From Prostheceraeus crozeri (lineage: Eukaryota > Platyhelminthes > Polycladida > Euryleptidae), in assembly GCA_907163375.1 (NCBI GenBank), contig CAJQUW010008917.1, positions 19,741-83,740 on the forward strand: DNA of 64,000 nt, read 5' to 3'. This document shows positions 11,029 through 20,766 of the stretch, piece after piece. The notes beneath the pieces are model-generated. The model searched no databases. It saw only the letters and a list, made by a program, of their open reading frames with translations, and was not told the origin of the DNA. Within the stretch, counting starts at the first letter, position 1. Every line of letters starts with the position of its first letter. A program made the position numbers and the translations under genes.

Positions 11029-11824
11029 GAGTGATGATGAGGATGATGTGGATTTAGATAGGGAGCGTGTGAGGAAGCGTGCGAGGAAGTTGAGCTCTTC
11101 TTCCTCGGAGGTCTCCAACATAGTTGTTGAGGACCTCCCGCAGAGCTCATCTTCCCCAAAAGTGAAGAGTGGTGAGATTCGTGTGCAGTCGGCGAGGTGG
11201 TTGAAGGATGAAGAGAAGAAGCATGTGTCGCAGCAGATGGCGCATGATTTGTTGATAAATAAGTATGAGAGTTTGAAGAAGGTGAAGGATGAAGTCGTGA
11301 ATGAGTTGGATGAGTTGAAAAAGAAGGAACTGAAGTCGAAGGAGATAGCGGATGAGAATATTCGAATGAGGCGTAGTGTGACTGATTTGAAGAAGAAGAC
11401 GCGAGAGTTGGAAGAGAAGAATGATGACTGTGAGAAGAGGGCGAGTGCTGCAGAGAGAAGAATGAGAGATGCAGAAGCGAAGTTTGAGGAGATGATGAAG
11501 GAGATGAGTGTGTTGAGAGCGAGGAATGTTGAGTTGGAGAGGAATGTGGCTCGGCGGGTTGATGAAAGACAGGCGTTTGAGAAGTTGGAGCGCATGAGGG
11601 ATGAGTGGAATCGTTTGAATGAGGATAGGTTGTTTGAATTTCACATCCCTATTCGGGATAATCATTTGGACGGTCAAGTTCTTGTAAACCAGAATTTAGA
11701 TGAGTCCATCATATGTAACAATGGCCATCCGACCAAGAAATGCTTACATGCCACACTCAGAATGCGCGGACATTTACATAAATTTTCTGTTAGGAAGCGC
11801 GCGAGACTACCCAAGGATGGCTAA
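10931..11824 (+). CDS. Left-arm coiled-coil protein, serine/acid-rich (unknown function)
   Basis: The frame shows an acidic patch (SDDEDDVDLDRERVR), a serine run (KLSSSSSEVS) and then about 130 residues of strongly heptad-like, Lys/Glu/Arg-rich sequence (for example DELKKKELKSKEIADENIRM), a long coiled coil. The purine-rich sequence is unlike the AT-rich structural genes. Past the stop lies a 60-nt candidate intron (GTAAGT...TTACAG, 11829-11888) and then the first histone-type 3' module. The opposite-strand open frame is a composition shadow. No function is assigned; scaffold or DNA-handling roles are guesses. Confidence 0.5.
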   Translation: MLFRMLLRMMSWRKQFLRWRLRLSERECLRVLESDDEDDVDLDRERVRKRARKLSSSSSEVSNIVVEDLPQSSSSPKVKSGEIRVQSARWLKDEEKKHVSQQMAHDLLINKYESLKKVKDEVVNELDELKKKELKSKEIADENIRMRRSVTDLKKKTRELEEKNDDCEKRASAAERRMRDAEAKFEEMMKEMSVLRARNVELERNVARRVDERQAFEKLERMRDEWNRLNEDRLFEFHIPIRDNHLDGQVLVNQNLDESIICNNGHPTKKCLHATLRMRGHLHKFSVRKRARLPKDG

Positions 11825-11921
11825 CTTGGTAAGTGAAAAGCAAATAAGATAGTATATCCTATTCTAATACATATCATTTTCATTACAGATCTTTTCCCCG
11901 CCTTCACCACCCCATCACGTA

Positions 11922-12066
11922 ACTCCCGAGAACGAACCAACGGCTCTCTTAAGGGCCACCTAGGGGACAAGACATGATAGAACCTCCTCGCGGTTTGCCC
12001 TGGGCAGTCTTCGGACTGGCGAATACTATCATTAAGTTGAATCTGCTATCAGTCAACTTGAACGTT
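11922..12066 (+). promoter_or_regulatory. Histone-type 3' stem-loop module, copy 1
   Basis: The stem-loop at 11942-11957, GGCTCT-CTTA-AGGGCC followed by ACC and preceded by GAACCAAC, matches the histone mRNA 3' element (GGYYYU-4-nt loop-ARRRCC-ACC). The 6-bp stem includes one G-U pair. Two more hairpins follow: CAGTC-TTCG-GACTG, and AAGTTGA-AT-CTG-CTAT-CAG-TCAACTT at 12034-12059. It lies 57 nt after the coiled-coil gene stop if the 60-nt candidate intron is removed. The next TATA box starts 17 nt beyond the module, so it may serve as terminator of one gene and upstream element of the next. Confidence 0.7.
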
Positions 12067-12082
12067 GCGTCGCGTTAGAGGG

Positions 12083-12089
12083 TATATAA
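12083..12089 (+). promoter_or_regulatory. TATA box of the first small left-arm gene
   Basis: TATATAA, 33 bases before the ATG at 12122 and 17 bases after module copy 1. The spacing implies a very short 5' leader. Confidence 0.7.
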
Positions 12090-12121
12090 ACCACTACCTC
12101 TCATTTCATTTCATTTCAATC

Positions 12122-12388
12122 ATGCAGACGCCGAACAGTCAAGTCAGCTCTCCTCGCGGACCGCAGTTAAGGCCGCGAAATTTATTTGAGGAATTTGTTA
12201 GACTAGAGGAGCAAGACAGAGTGCACAACAATCTTGCTCGGATTGGCAATCCGATGACAGCAAGTGTTGTCAATCCAACGGAATGGCGCTACATTCCACT
12301 TTTTAGCCACATACAAATTAGCGTGGAATTCGACATTGCTACCATGGAGACAGTCATAGACTCTCTCAGCAGAATCGGTAGGCTGTAA
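12122..12388 (+). CDS. Small Polinton left-arm protein, 88 aa (unknown)
   Basis: Starts MQTPNSQVSSPRGPQLRPRN and ends DSLSRIGRL. The ATG at 12122 is chosen because a TATA box sits 33 bases upstream; an upstream in-frame ATG at 12065 would lie before the TATA box. The middle is helical and charged (FEEFVRLEEQDRVHNN) and the C-terminal half is more hydrophobic. No family is recognised. The stop is 27 nt before the second histone-type stem-loop, the spacing seen in histone mRNAs. It forms a compact promoter-gene-3' element unit with its neighbours. Confidence 0.6.
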   Translation: MQTPNSQVSSPRGPQLRPRNLFEEFVRLEEQDRVHNNLARIGNPMTASVVNPTEWRYIPLFSHIQISVEFDIATMETVIDSLSRIGRL

Positions 12389-12395
12389 GATGACG

Positions 12396-12539
12396 ACTCC
12401 CGAGAACGAACCACCGGCTCTCTTAAGGGCCACCAAGGGGAAAGATTTGATAGAACCTCCTCGCGGTTTGCCCTGGGCAGTCTTCAGACTGGCGAATACT
12501 ATCATTAAGTTGAATCTGCTATCAGTCAACTTGAACGTT
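12396..12539 (+). promoter_or_regulatory. Histone-type 3' stem-loop module, copy 2
   Basis: Same 144-nt module as copy 1. The stem-loop is at 12416-12431, starting 27 nt after the preceding stop codon, followed by ACCAAGGGGAAAGA, whose purine-rich stretch sits where histone genes have the U7-binding downstream element. The second hairpin has a TTCA instead of TTCG loop with the stem kept, and the CTAT-loop hairpin is unchanged. Confidence 0.75.
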
Positions 12540-12604
12540 ATGCAGTCGATTCCCATCCCTGAAGCATTCTGATTCGCTGTTGAGCAATTCATTGTTGAAA
12601 ACCC

Positions 12605-12611
12605 TATATAA
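12605..12611 (+). promoter_or_regulatory. TATA box of the second small left-arm gene
   Basis: TATATAA, 42 bases before the ATG at 12653. Confidence 0.7.
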
Positions 12612-12652
12612 GCCAGAAGATTGTAGCGCTTCTCATTCAATTTTAATTCACG

Positions 12653-12877
12653 ATGGAAGCAACATCTGCTAGTACCATTCCCGACTTCATCATCCTCGAC
12701 GAGTGGGATGAAGAGGATGAGAAGAAGGGGAGGATCAAGAGGATCGTTTGGACGGATGAGGTGTGGACTCCGAATACCACCCGCATCCGAAAGGTGCCAG
12801 ATGCACCAGCACGACCTAGGCGGTATAGGGTGTACGAGAACCTAACCGTCATACCTATTGACTATTCAAGCCAATAG
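12653..12877 (+). CDS. Small acidic Polinton left-arm protein, 74 aa (unknown)
   Basis: Starts MEATSASTIPDFIILDEWDE, has an acidic cluster (DEWDEEDEKK) followed by a basic middle (RKVPDAPARPRRYR), and ends with TVIPIDYSSQ. The ATG is the first after the TATA box at 12605. No family is recognised; the acidic-then-basic make-up would suit a small adaptor or transcription modulator, but that is speculation. The stop lies 30 nt before the third histone-type stem-loop. Confidence 0.6.
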   Translation: MEATSASTIPDFIILDEWDEEDEKKGRIKRIVWTDEVWTPNTTRIRKVPDAPARPRRYRVYENLTVIPIDYSSQ

Positions 12878-12887
12878 TCAACTTGTT

Positions 12888-13030
12888 ACTCCGGAGAACG
12901 AACCATCGGCTCTCTTAAGGGCCACCATGGGCAAGACATGATAGAACCTCCACGCGGTTTGCCCTGGGCAGTCTTCAGACTGGCGAATACTATCATTAAG
13001 TTGAATCTGCTATCAGTCAACTTGAACGTT
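12888..13030 (+). promoter_or_regulatory. Histone-type 3' stem-loop module, copy 3
   Basis: Third copy of the module (143 nt), stem-loop at 12908-12923, 30 nt after the stop of the 74-aa gene. Most differences from the other copies fall outside the paired positions. Beyond it a further TATA-like TTATAAAC (about 13240) and short open frames may be the remains of a fourth unit. Confidence 0.75.
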
Positions 13031-13831
13031 GCAAATGAAGTTCGGTGTAATACTTCCTTTCGACGGGCGTTCCTGTAAAGGGCGGCGGTGAAACCCGTAG
13101 CTATGTATACCGCAAGGGACATTCGGCAATGGTCAATCTTGTTAAACCTCTCTGCGTCATGTTTGCAAGTGATTGCCTCTGTCTCAAAGTAGTATGCATT
13201 CGCGCCAGGGCGACATTTAGCCAACTGTCGAAGGTTGCCTTATAAACTTTCCATTGCATACGTTATGAGAACCATGAGTTCTACCTGTCTCTATCAATGA
13301 GACGAATTGATGAATGGAATGAAATGGGAGGACACTCACGCGTCACACGCAACATAACACACTTCTCTCTTCCGTAGTCTAACAAGCTCTTTACACATGG
13401 ATTGCAGTCGATTGCTATCCCTGTATCAGAAGTGTAAGCTATCTTAATTTTATTTAACACTATTTCATCTACCATCATCGCTCATATGAAATGTTATAAG
13501 ATTTACAAGTTAGACTAAGCGTGCTACTATTTCCAAATGAAAAAGTATACATGGTTAAATCATCCACTGAAGCCCATCCGCAGTCTAACAAGCTCTTTAC
13601 ACATGGATCGCAGTCGATTGCTATCCCTGTATCAGAAGTGTAAGCCATCTTAATTTTATTTAACACTATTTCATCTACCATCATCGCCCATATGAAATGT
13701 TATAAGATTTACAAGTTAGACTAAGCGTGCTACTATTTCCAAATGAAAAAGTATACATGGTTAAATCATCCACTGAAGCCCCATTCAAGTAAGTCAGTAT
13801 GAAAGCAAAGATAATATGAAATAAAAATCTA
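13031..13831. other. Polinton spacer with unresolved small-gene remains
   Basis: Between module 3 and the minus-strand gene at 13832 no gene is convincing. A TATA-like site near 13240 precedes a short frame at 13297-13377. The rest is largely the tandem duplication described separately. Confidence 0.4.
13376..13787. repeat. Tandem duplication, two ~206-bp copies
   Basis: AGTCTAACAAGCTCTTTACA at 13376 recurs at 13582, and the copies stay nearly identical up to ACTGAAGCCC. They differ by only a few bases, so the duplication is recent. It lies inside the Polinton and has no coding sense. Confidence 0.9.
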
Positions 13832-14287
13832 TTATGGCATGTATTTCAAAAGGTCTTCATCGTCAATATCGTCCGAGAGTCTGACTTCACATAGATCGCA
13901 AAAACAGTTCACTTGCTTCAATCGTTCTTCTACCGCGAGCCTCACTTTGTCGATGTACTCCCACTCCGCCATAGTTCGTGGCTGGGAGTTAGGGGTGTAC
14001 CATTCCCATAATTGGTGGAGGAATTTGGTGCTGTTGATCTCCATCACATCATCAGTATCGTACTGCAGATACTTCCATCGTATGCCTGTTAGGTCGGGAC
14101 ACTCCTTCTCACATACACTCTCCTCTTCGTCGTCCGCTGGTAATGTCAACTTTCTAATGTTGTCGAGTCGGTACACCTTCTCTACCTTCCCCTTCGTTGG
14201 AGCGTTTGGTGCGACGAGCGTCTTTGATGATGAGCATGGAGAAGAGAACTCCAATGTAGTGTTCGGTGTTTTTGGAGGGCTTGTCAT
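13832..14287 (-). CDS. Polinton protein of 151 aa, divergent from PolB (unknown)
   Basis: Starts MTSPPKTPNTTLEFSSPCSS. A Ser/Thr/Pro-rich N-terminus is followed by an acidic stretch (PADDEEESVCEKEC) and a globular-looking part with WKYLQYDTDDVMEI and LHQLWEWYTP, ending with a CFCDLC cysteine cluster. It is transcribed away from PolB, sharing the 14288-14580 promoter region. No family is recognised. Confidence 0.55.
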   Translation of the reverse strand: MTSPPKTPNTTLEFSSPCSSSKTLVAPNAPTKGKVEKVYRLDNIRKLTLPADDEEESVCEKECPDLTGIRWKYLQYDTDDVMEINSTKFLHQLWEWYTPNSQPRTMAEWEYIDKVRLAVEERLKQVNCFCDLCEVRLSDDIDDEDLLKYMP

Positions 14288-14340
14288 GTTGACTGTGAAT
14301 AATGACTTTGAAATGTTTCCTAATTCTTAAGTATAAACAA

Positions 14341-14392
14341 GCAACCAATCAGAATGAACAGCCAATGAATGATGAATATGAAAGTATATATA
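14341..14392 (+). promoter_or_regulatory. PolB promoter: two CCAAT boxes and a TATA box
   Basis: CCAAT motifs at about 14345 and 14362 precede TATATATATG at 14385. The same layout, two CCAAT boxes then TATATAAA, drives the opposite-strand gene block at the far end (30701-30746), so the element uses one promoter design at both ends of its main gene set. Confidence 0.65.
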
Positions 14393-14581
14393 TGTAAAGT
14401 GACATTCGTGTCATTTCACTCTGTCTTTGAGACGTATAAGTGAAGTGTTCTCTAGCGAATTCTGTTATTATTTGAGGCGTACAAGTGAACTGCTCTCTCG
14501 TGAATTCCAAATTTGAGACGTATTATTTGAGTGAAGTCTCTATCTTGTTGAAGTATCAACCTTAAACTTGATTTCGTTGAA

Positions 14582-17500
14582 ATGGTAAGTTGAAAATTTC
14601 TTCACTCATCTCCCTCAAACGTGTGGCTAATAGCATCTTCCTCAATTTCAGGCATCAACTTCATCACCAACGCCCTCCCTTCTCGAGGAAAGTTTAGAGC
14701 TGTTGAGTCAAGGTAGGTTGTAACAATGCACTGAGACTTGAATAGAGATGATAGAATGATTTCTCTTTTAGATGATGTGAGTTCCAGCTCAGGACTCTCG
14801 CGACAAGGCAACGAGTGGGATGTGCCGACTGCGGACATATGTTTACAAGGAAGCACAGTCTCCTTCGACACATCAAACAACGTGTGTGTCAACGCAAAGC
14901 GGCGTCAATCTCCGGAGGTGAAGTTGATTCTGACGATGACATCTCCTTTCCTTGCGATTTGTGCCCTCTTTCTTTTGATAGTCACTTTCAGCGATCTTCG
15001 CACAGATTTCAACACACGCATGCAAATGATCACTACACCAACGGTACCTCTACCATCTCCCTCATTAATGTTTCACATAATAATTTAGTACGCGACTACT
15101 GCATGGAGTCCAATACTCAAATAGTAGATTTTCCTGAGTGGCTCCTTCAAAATTCTAACATTATCGAAGCGCTCTTCAACAATTTAGACAATTTTAGAAT
15201 GAAGGCACTCATCTACCTTAAACTAAAATATATTAAAATAGATTTTCAAACGGGTCAAGTGACGGAGAGAATACAGTTTCATGTTCCTTCCTCTTCCGCA
15301 ACCGAAGTTGTAGACTGCGAGTCTTGGCTAAATTTTCACATTCAATGTTTAAAATCAAGTGTAGATAAATTCAATCAACGCGACAGCGCTCTCATTTTTG
15401 ATGGTGTGGACTCAGCCATATTCAAAACTTCTCTATTAGAAAGTCATGCAGCTCGAGGCACATTTAAACTACCAAAAACGTTGTATAATAAGAAAGCTGT
15501 CATCAATGTCGATTGTAAATCGCAGTGTTTCAAATATGCAGTCCTATCCATCCTTCACTATAATGATATCAACGCGCATCGAGATCGCACCTATAGCTAT
15601 AGACAGTGGGAGGATGAACTAGACTTTGAAGGTTGTGATAGCAACAACATGAAAATCAAAGATGTAGAAACGTTCGAAAAACATAATAAGATTAAAATTG
15701 TAGTTCACGTGTGGGAGAAGGGGTTGAAGGGTGCCCGCTATAATTCACGTTCAACTTGTTATGAACGTGTAGTCAACCTCTTATTAGTAAAACAAGATCA
15801 TAGCGAGGAATGGCACTACTGTGGTATTCCCAAAATCTCTCGCTTGTACACTCACTTAGGGCACTCTAAAAGAGGTGAACATTTTGTATGCGACCGCTGC
15901 ATCCGCTCCTTTTGGAGTAAAGATAAATTTGAAACTCACTATGAATGGTGCAAGCGAGGTAAATTACAAATGGAACGCATGCCCAAAGATAAAATATTTT
16001 CACATAGGGATAATGGTGACGAATTAAGTCACCTGCGTGCCATTTACGCAGACATAGAATGCTACATTGATGATATCATCCACAAGCCAGCAGCCATATC
16101 CTGCTATGAAGTATGGCATGACCACTTTAGAAATAGGCAAAACAAAATGCATACTTGGCGAGGTGAAGATTGTATTTCAAAATTACTAGAATTTCACGAT
16201 AAAGCTGCTAAATTTCAACAATCATATGATTCCCAATTGCAGCGTAAGTCACTACATATGTCAGATGAAGACAAACAAAAATTTGAAAGTTGCACATCGT
16301 GCCCTAAATGTCATAAAACGTTTGATGACGATAAAATTAAGAAAGTGCGTGATCATGATCACATCACTGGTAAATTTAGAAACGCACTCTGCTCCAAATG
16401 TAACTTTGCACTTAGGTTGAGACGTCGTGTACTACCCGTCATTTTTCATAACTTTAAGGGCTATGACAGTCATATGCTCATAAAAGGAGGGTTGAGCCAG
16501 ATGAAATCGTGGCAGTTTAATGTAATAGCGCAAACGAGAGAAAAATTCATGGCAATGACAGCAAAAGTACCAGTAGATAAAACTAAAGAAAATAAGACAG
16601 TCTTCTTCGAAATAAAATTTTTAGATTCATTCCAATTCATGTCAGCGTCACTAGCTTCTCTCGTTCGTAATCTCAAGTTTCTTCCCCATAGTCAAACTTT
16701 GAAGAAACAATATCCAAACTTAACGGATGAAATAATCACTCGCAAAGGAGTCTTTCCCTATGCGTATTTTAGCTCAATGTCCAAACTAAATGAAACAACC
16801 CTTCCTTCCATTGACAAATTCCAAAACGATTTGACGGGTCAAGATTGTCCAGTAGAGGACTATGAACATGCTCAAGAGGCATGGTTACAATTTGATTGTA
16901 AAACGTTTGGCGATTATATGATCGCTTACTTAGAATTAGATGTCATTTTGCTGGCTGATGTCTTTCAGGAATTTCGACGAGTGGCATTAGAAGAAGACAA
17001 ATTAGATCCTGTCCACTTTGGCAGTCTACCAGCCATGTCCTTTAAATCAGCCGTTAAAATGACTGGTGAGACCATCCATCTCTTACAAGACCCCGAGATG
17101 TATAACATATTTGAGCGCGGAATACGCGGTGGTCTCACATTTGTGAATAAACATCACATAAAATCTAAAACGGTAGGTAATGATCATATCCACCTAAAGT
17201 ACTATGACCAAAATAATTTATATGGCAGTTCACTGTCTAAACCACTACCTCACTCCGAGTTTAATTGGTTAAATCAAGATGAGCTTGAGTATTACTCCAA
17301 CCCTTCAAACATTCTGAAGATTCCAGATGAAGGTGATTGGGGATATTATTTTGAAGTGGATTTGATTTATCCAAATAGTATTAAAAATAAAACTGCTGAT
17401 TTCCCACTCGCACCTGAATCTGGTGAAGTGACTGAAGATATGTTTTCACCTTTCATGTCACAATGTCATAATAACTTAACAGAGTATGGACAGCCAAGGT

Positions 17501-18555
17501 ACAAACCATGCCGCAAACTTTTGCTCACCCAATATGATAAGAAAAATTATCTCGTACACTTCTGCATACTAAAATTCTATTTAGAAATGGGCATGCTTCT
17601 AAAGTCAGTTCACCGCATTTTCAAATTTAGGCAGAAAGCCTTCCTCAAACCCTACATAGATAGTAACAGTCAAAAACGTGCACTCGCCCAAAATAACTTT
17701 GAAAAAGATTTTTATAAGTATAAGAATAATAGTCTATTTGGTAAGACGATGGAGGATGTTAGAAAACGCATGAACTACAAACTAGTCATTGATGATCAAA
17801 AATATCACAAATTGACCTCATCACCTCTTTTCATTGATAGAGACATTATCGATGAGAACCTTGTAGGTGTTAAAATGATAAAATCTGAAGTTGAGTTGTG
17901 CAAGCCCATCTATATTGGCCAAGCTGTACTAGATTACTCTAAACTTGAAATGTACCAACTCTTTTATAAAATACTAAAACCATGTCCTCTCGTAAAAGAG
18001 GTTCGCTTGCTGGGTGGTGATGCAGATAGTTTCTTTTTAGGAATTACCACTCAAAAAGATTTAAATTTTAATGAAGTAGGTAAGTCATTAGAAAAATATT
18101 TCGACACATCTAACTACAATCCCACTCATCCACTCTATTCCATACAGAATAAAGCCAAACTTGGTTGTTTTAAGGATGAAACAGCAGGAAAGGAAATAGA
18201 TGAAATGATTCTCCTCCGTCCTAAAATGTATTCCATGAAATTAAAAGAATGTGCAGATAGTATTAAGCGTGCTAAAGGTATATCAAAATCCATTGTTCAC
18301 AAAATGAAACATCGGTCCTATAAGAAGGCCTATAAAAATAAAACTATAACGTTTGTCAATATGACAATCTTAAAATCTCAAGTTCATACTGTGAAAACGC
18401 ACACGTTCAAGAAACGAGCGCTTTCAGCATGGGAGGATAAGAGGTGTTGGATAGGACATAACACATCTCTTCCACATGGACATCCTGACACAAACATACC
18501 TCCACCCAAAAGAATAACACTCACGCTACCACATTCAGGAGACGTCTTAGCATAA
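14582..18555 (+). CDS. polB: Protein-primed family B DNA polymerase
   Basis: Replicates the linear element using a terminal-protein primer. The main frame (14815-18555, 1246 codons) begins with two C2H2-like fingers (CADCGHMF, CDLCPLSF), then the Polinton N-terminal domain. A CPKC...DHDHITGKFRNALCSKC treble-clef block precedes the polymerase. Exonuclease motifs are YADIECY (Exo I), HNFKGYDSH (Exo II) and YLELDVILLAD (Exo III). Polymerase motifs are YDQNNLYGSS (A), YKNNSLFGKTM (B) and GGDADSFFL (C). Upstream, an ATG at 14582 is followed directly by a candidate 67-nt intron (14585-14651), and a second candidate intron lies at 14713-14771. The main frame looks whole. Confidence 0.93.
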
Positions 18556-18699
18556 TCAACTTTAATTCAGTATTTTGACGTTGCTTTTTGTAGATATACA
18601 TGGTTGTTTTATGTATCGCATGAGATCGTTTCTTCCTTGTGAATATATGCCTACAGTCAGCCCATTCCCCCTATATCTGTGAAAAGACTTTTTCATACA

Positions 18700-18722
18700 C
18701 ATATTTTTATTTCAATAAAATT
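18700..18722. terminator. Overlapping poly(A) signals for convergent genes
   Basis: AATAAA on the plus strand (about 18714-18719, for PolB) and AATAAA on the minus strand (about 18704-18711, for the structural block) lie within 20 bases of each other. These genes therefore end by ordinary polyadenylation, unlike the left-arm small genes. Confidence 0.7.
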
Positions 18723-18762
18723 TTACAATGACTTCACTTTGTTTTCCGAAACACTAAAGTTA

Positions 18763-19209
18763 CTAGGATTTAGTATCTTTCACATGGATACACTCATGTA
18801 GACCATTTGTAATTTTGATAGAAATAGAGGGTATAGTTTGTTTGATAACAGGATGGTAGAAAATAGGTTGAAACATCTTCTCGACTATTCCATATGAAGC
18901 GTCTTTATCATGAATGAAATCACGTAAAATGTATTCTTTTTTCTCACCAACAGAAATAGGTAGAATCAAATCACTTTGAATGTAAAGGTGTTGTTCATGT
19001 TTATCAAGTGTCATTGGTGTTTCTATACCAATCGTATGCGCACCAGTAAACACGGTTTGTAGCATTGAAAAACCAAAGAGTTTTTTCAAATTTTTACTCA
19101 ATTGACATTGAATGTCATCACCCAGTTTCAGAACAACGCGTTGATTTTCAATTGAAAACGATATGTGGTGTGTCTTTACATCATATTTACTTTTCATCAC
19201 ATGCTTCAA
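18763..19209 (-). CDS. Polinton structural-type protein, C-terminal-like unit
   Basis: A 148-codon frame with HLYIQSDLILPISVGEKKEY, then IFYHPVIKQTIPSISIKITN and NGLHECIH. This resembles the second half of the large repeated Polinton proteins whose first half is seen at 19249-20283. It is beta-rich with no transmembrane segment. It is probably a virion surface or penton-like component; the family is known to me by recurrence next to invertebrate Polintons, not by a defined activity. Confidence 0.5.
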   Translation of the reverse strand: MKHVMKSKYDVKTHHISFSIENQRVVLKLGDDIQCQLSKNLKKLFGFSMLQTVFTGAHTIGIETPMTLDKHEQHLYIQSDLILPISVGEKKEYILRDFIHDKDASYGIVEKMFQPIFYHPVIKQTIPSISIKITNGLHECIHVKDTKS

Positions 19210-19248
19210 CTTCTGTTGTATATAAGGATTTACTACATGAATGAAGCT

Positions 19249-20283
19249 TTAAACTGTATGATATAGACGCGGCATTATATTGATAGCAACTTTAGATTCC
19301 TCATAAGACTGGTAAATTTTCTTGATGCGATCACCATAGATGTCCACCCACCATTCATCATTAACTGAATCAGCTTTAGTGTGATATTCATGAGAAGCAT
19401 ACACCACACCGCTTCCAATAATAGGTGTATAATTTCTTACAAAATGACGCAAGGTTGGAGAGAAATAAACTGTAAGTTTGTCATTATATTTCTGAATGAC
19501 CAACTTATTTTTGTCCGCCATAATTTTCTCTCCATACTTCTTACCCACAGTCTCATTCCATCGTTTTACTAACTCAATAAGTGATAAAGGTTGAACATCA
19601 CGCTTTTTCAAAATGATGCGTTCTTCACATTCTACAACATCTTCATCAAATATTTTAAATTTATAATGAAATTTATTGATTCGATTTGAATAAACTTTTC
19701 TAACATTTGCAGTAGCAATTGACGTTAGATGTAGTCCATGGCCAAAACCGAGATGCGGATAGAATTCATTATCCAACCTCAGTGTGAGACCTTTAGCAGA
19801 AGAATGAAAGCGAAGGAACTGTCTTCCACTCCAATGATAGATAGTAAACTCATAAACTTTCTGATCCTTATTCTTCATGATGGAAGTATTACCACTGTTG
19901 AATGCCTTAATAATTTTCTCATCCCCAAATGGACCATAATAATCTGATTTTATCTGAATCCATTCATAGTTCCACTTTCCATCTGACGCTAGATTGTATG
20001 GGAACTGGAATGCATTAATCATCGTTATTCCATCATGGGTGCGAGGAGTCAATATCATTTCTTCCAAATCATTCACATTCTGAATATTGCTATCATAGCA
20101 AATACTAGAAACGCCAACCTCCCATTCACCTTCTAAATGTAGTGAGCGATTTAATTCTACTCGATAGTCTGATGGTTTATTTTTGGGAAATTTATTCATG
20201 GAAGCATTACTGGGCAAGTAGATTAGAAACGAGTCCTTATTTTCACTTTCCATATTATTCACATTGGAAAAATATATTAGCAT
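19249..20283 (-). CDS. Polinton structural-type protein (LPSNAS...GEWEVG family)
   Basis: 344 codons. Near the N-terminus it reads FLIYLPSNASMNKFPKNKPS and then LHLEGEWEVGVSSI, the recurrent signature of a large protein family carried by invertebrate Polintons. The body is beta-rich with many aromatic residues (QFLRFHSSAKGLTLRLDNEF). It is likely a virion component such as a penton or fibre-like protein; this is inferred from its neighbours (capsid, protease) and composition. A related copy lies just upstream on the same strand (20293-21690), so the gene is duplicated in this element. Confidence 0.55.
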   Translation of the reverse strand: MLIYFSNVNNMESENKDSFLIYLPSNASMNKFPKNKPSDYRVELNRSLHLEGEWEVGVSSICYDSNIQNVNDLEEMILTPRTHDGITMINAFQFPYNLASDGKWNYEWIQIKSDYYGPFGDEKIIKAFNSGNTSIMKNKDQKVYEFTIYHWSGRQFLRFHSSAKGLTLRLDNEFYPHLGFGHGLHLTSIATANVRKVYSNRINKFHYKFKIFDEDVVECEERIILKKRDVQPLSLIELVKRWNETVGKKYGEKIMADKNKLVIQKYNDKLTVYFSPTLRHFVRNYTPIIGSGVVYASHEYHTKADSVNDEWWVDIYGDRIKKIYQSYEESKVAINIMPRLYHTV

Positions 20284-20292
20284 ACGTTTGCA

Positions 20293-20766
20293 TTAACTCT
20301 TCATTCGGAAATGGAGTGTGATACTTGTCACAGCATCTTTGTGAAAAGGAATCAACGCACCAGCATCGTCATAAATTGCAATACCAATTTGTGGGATGTA
20401 GTTTGATTTCAGCTTTGTATAATGCACTTTCTTGAAAGTATGCTCAGATATAATACTGCAGCTTTTTGGCTGGTATGGTATCATTGCTAGCAATGGAGCT
20501 TCAACATCTCCCACACGTACATCTTCACCAATATTGGAATATATCTGAAAATAGTTAATACGACGCGATAGTGACATGTCTGCGCTAGCTTTGGTTACAG
20601 TACCACTTTTAAAGATATTTTGATCAAAAACCAAAATGTCCATTAGAGTTTTATCCATAATTAGTTCAATACCTTTTCCACTTATAGTGAGAGACAAAGT
20701 ACCTTCTTTTTCAGAAAATGAAATATGTTGCTCATTAATCACTTCATTTAAATAATCTACAACCAA
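20293..20766 (-). CDS. Second copy of the structural-type protein, C-terminal-like unit
   Basis: 157 codons with GKGIELIMDKTLMDILVFDQ, IYSNIGEDVRVGDVEAPLLA and the end GIAIYDDAGALIPFHKDAVT. The pattern (D/E)-V-x-(A/V)PLLxxIP followed by a terminal IxDDxGxxIPF is the C-terminal part of the same family as 18763-20283. It belongs to a paralogous unit lying upstream of the first. Confidence 0.5.
   Translation of the reverse strand: MVVDYLNEVINEQHISFSEKEGTLSLTISGKGIELIMDKTLMDILVFDQNIFKSGTVTKASADMSLSRRINYFQIYSNIGEDVRVGDVEAPLLAMIPYQPKSCSIISEHTFKKVHYTKLKSNYIPQIGIAIYDDAGALIPFHKDAVTSITLHFRMKS

Noticed and set aside
10630-11595. 321-codon minus-strand frame opposite the coiled-coil gene
   Set aside because: Ser/Phe/Leu-rich complement of a GA-rich coding strand; a composition shadow.
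11942-11957. Rho-independent bacterial terminator
   Set aside because: The stem is followed by ACC rather than a T-run and the context is eukaryotic; the histone-type reading fits better.
12886-13224. 112-codon minus-strand frame across module copy 3
   Set aside because: Half of it is the antisense of the histone-type module, which gives similar peptides at each copy; not called as a gene.
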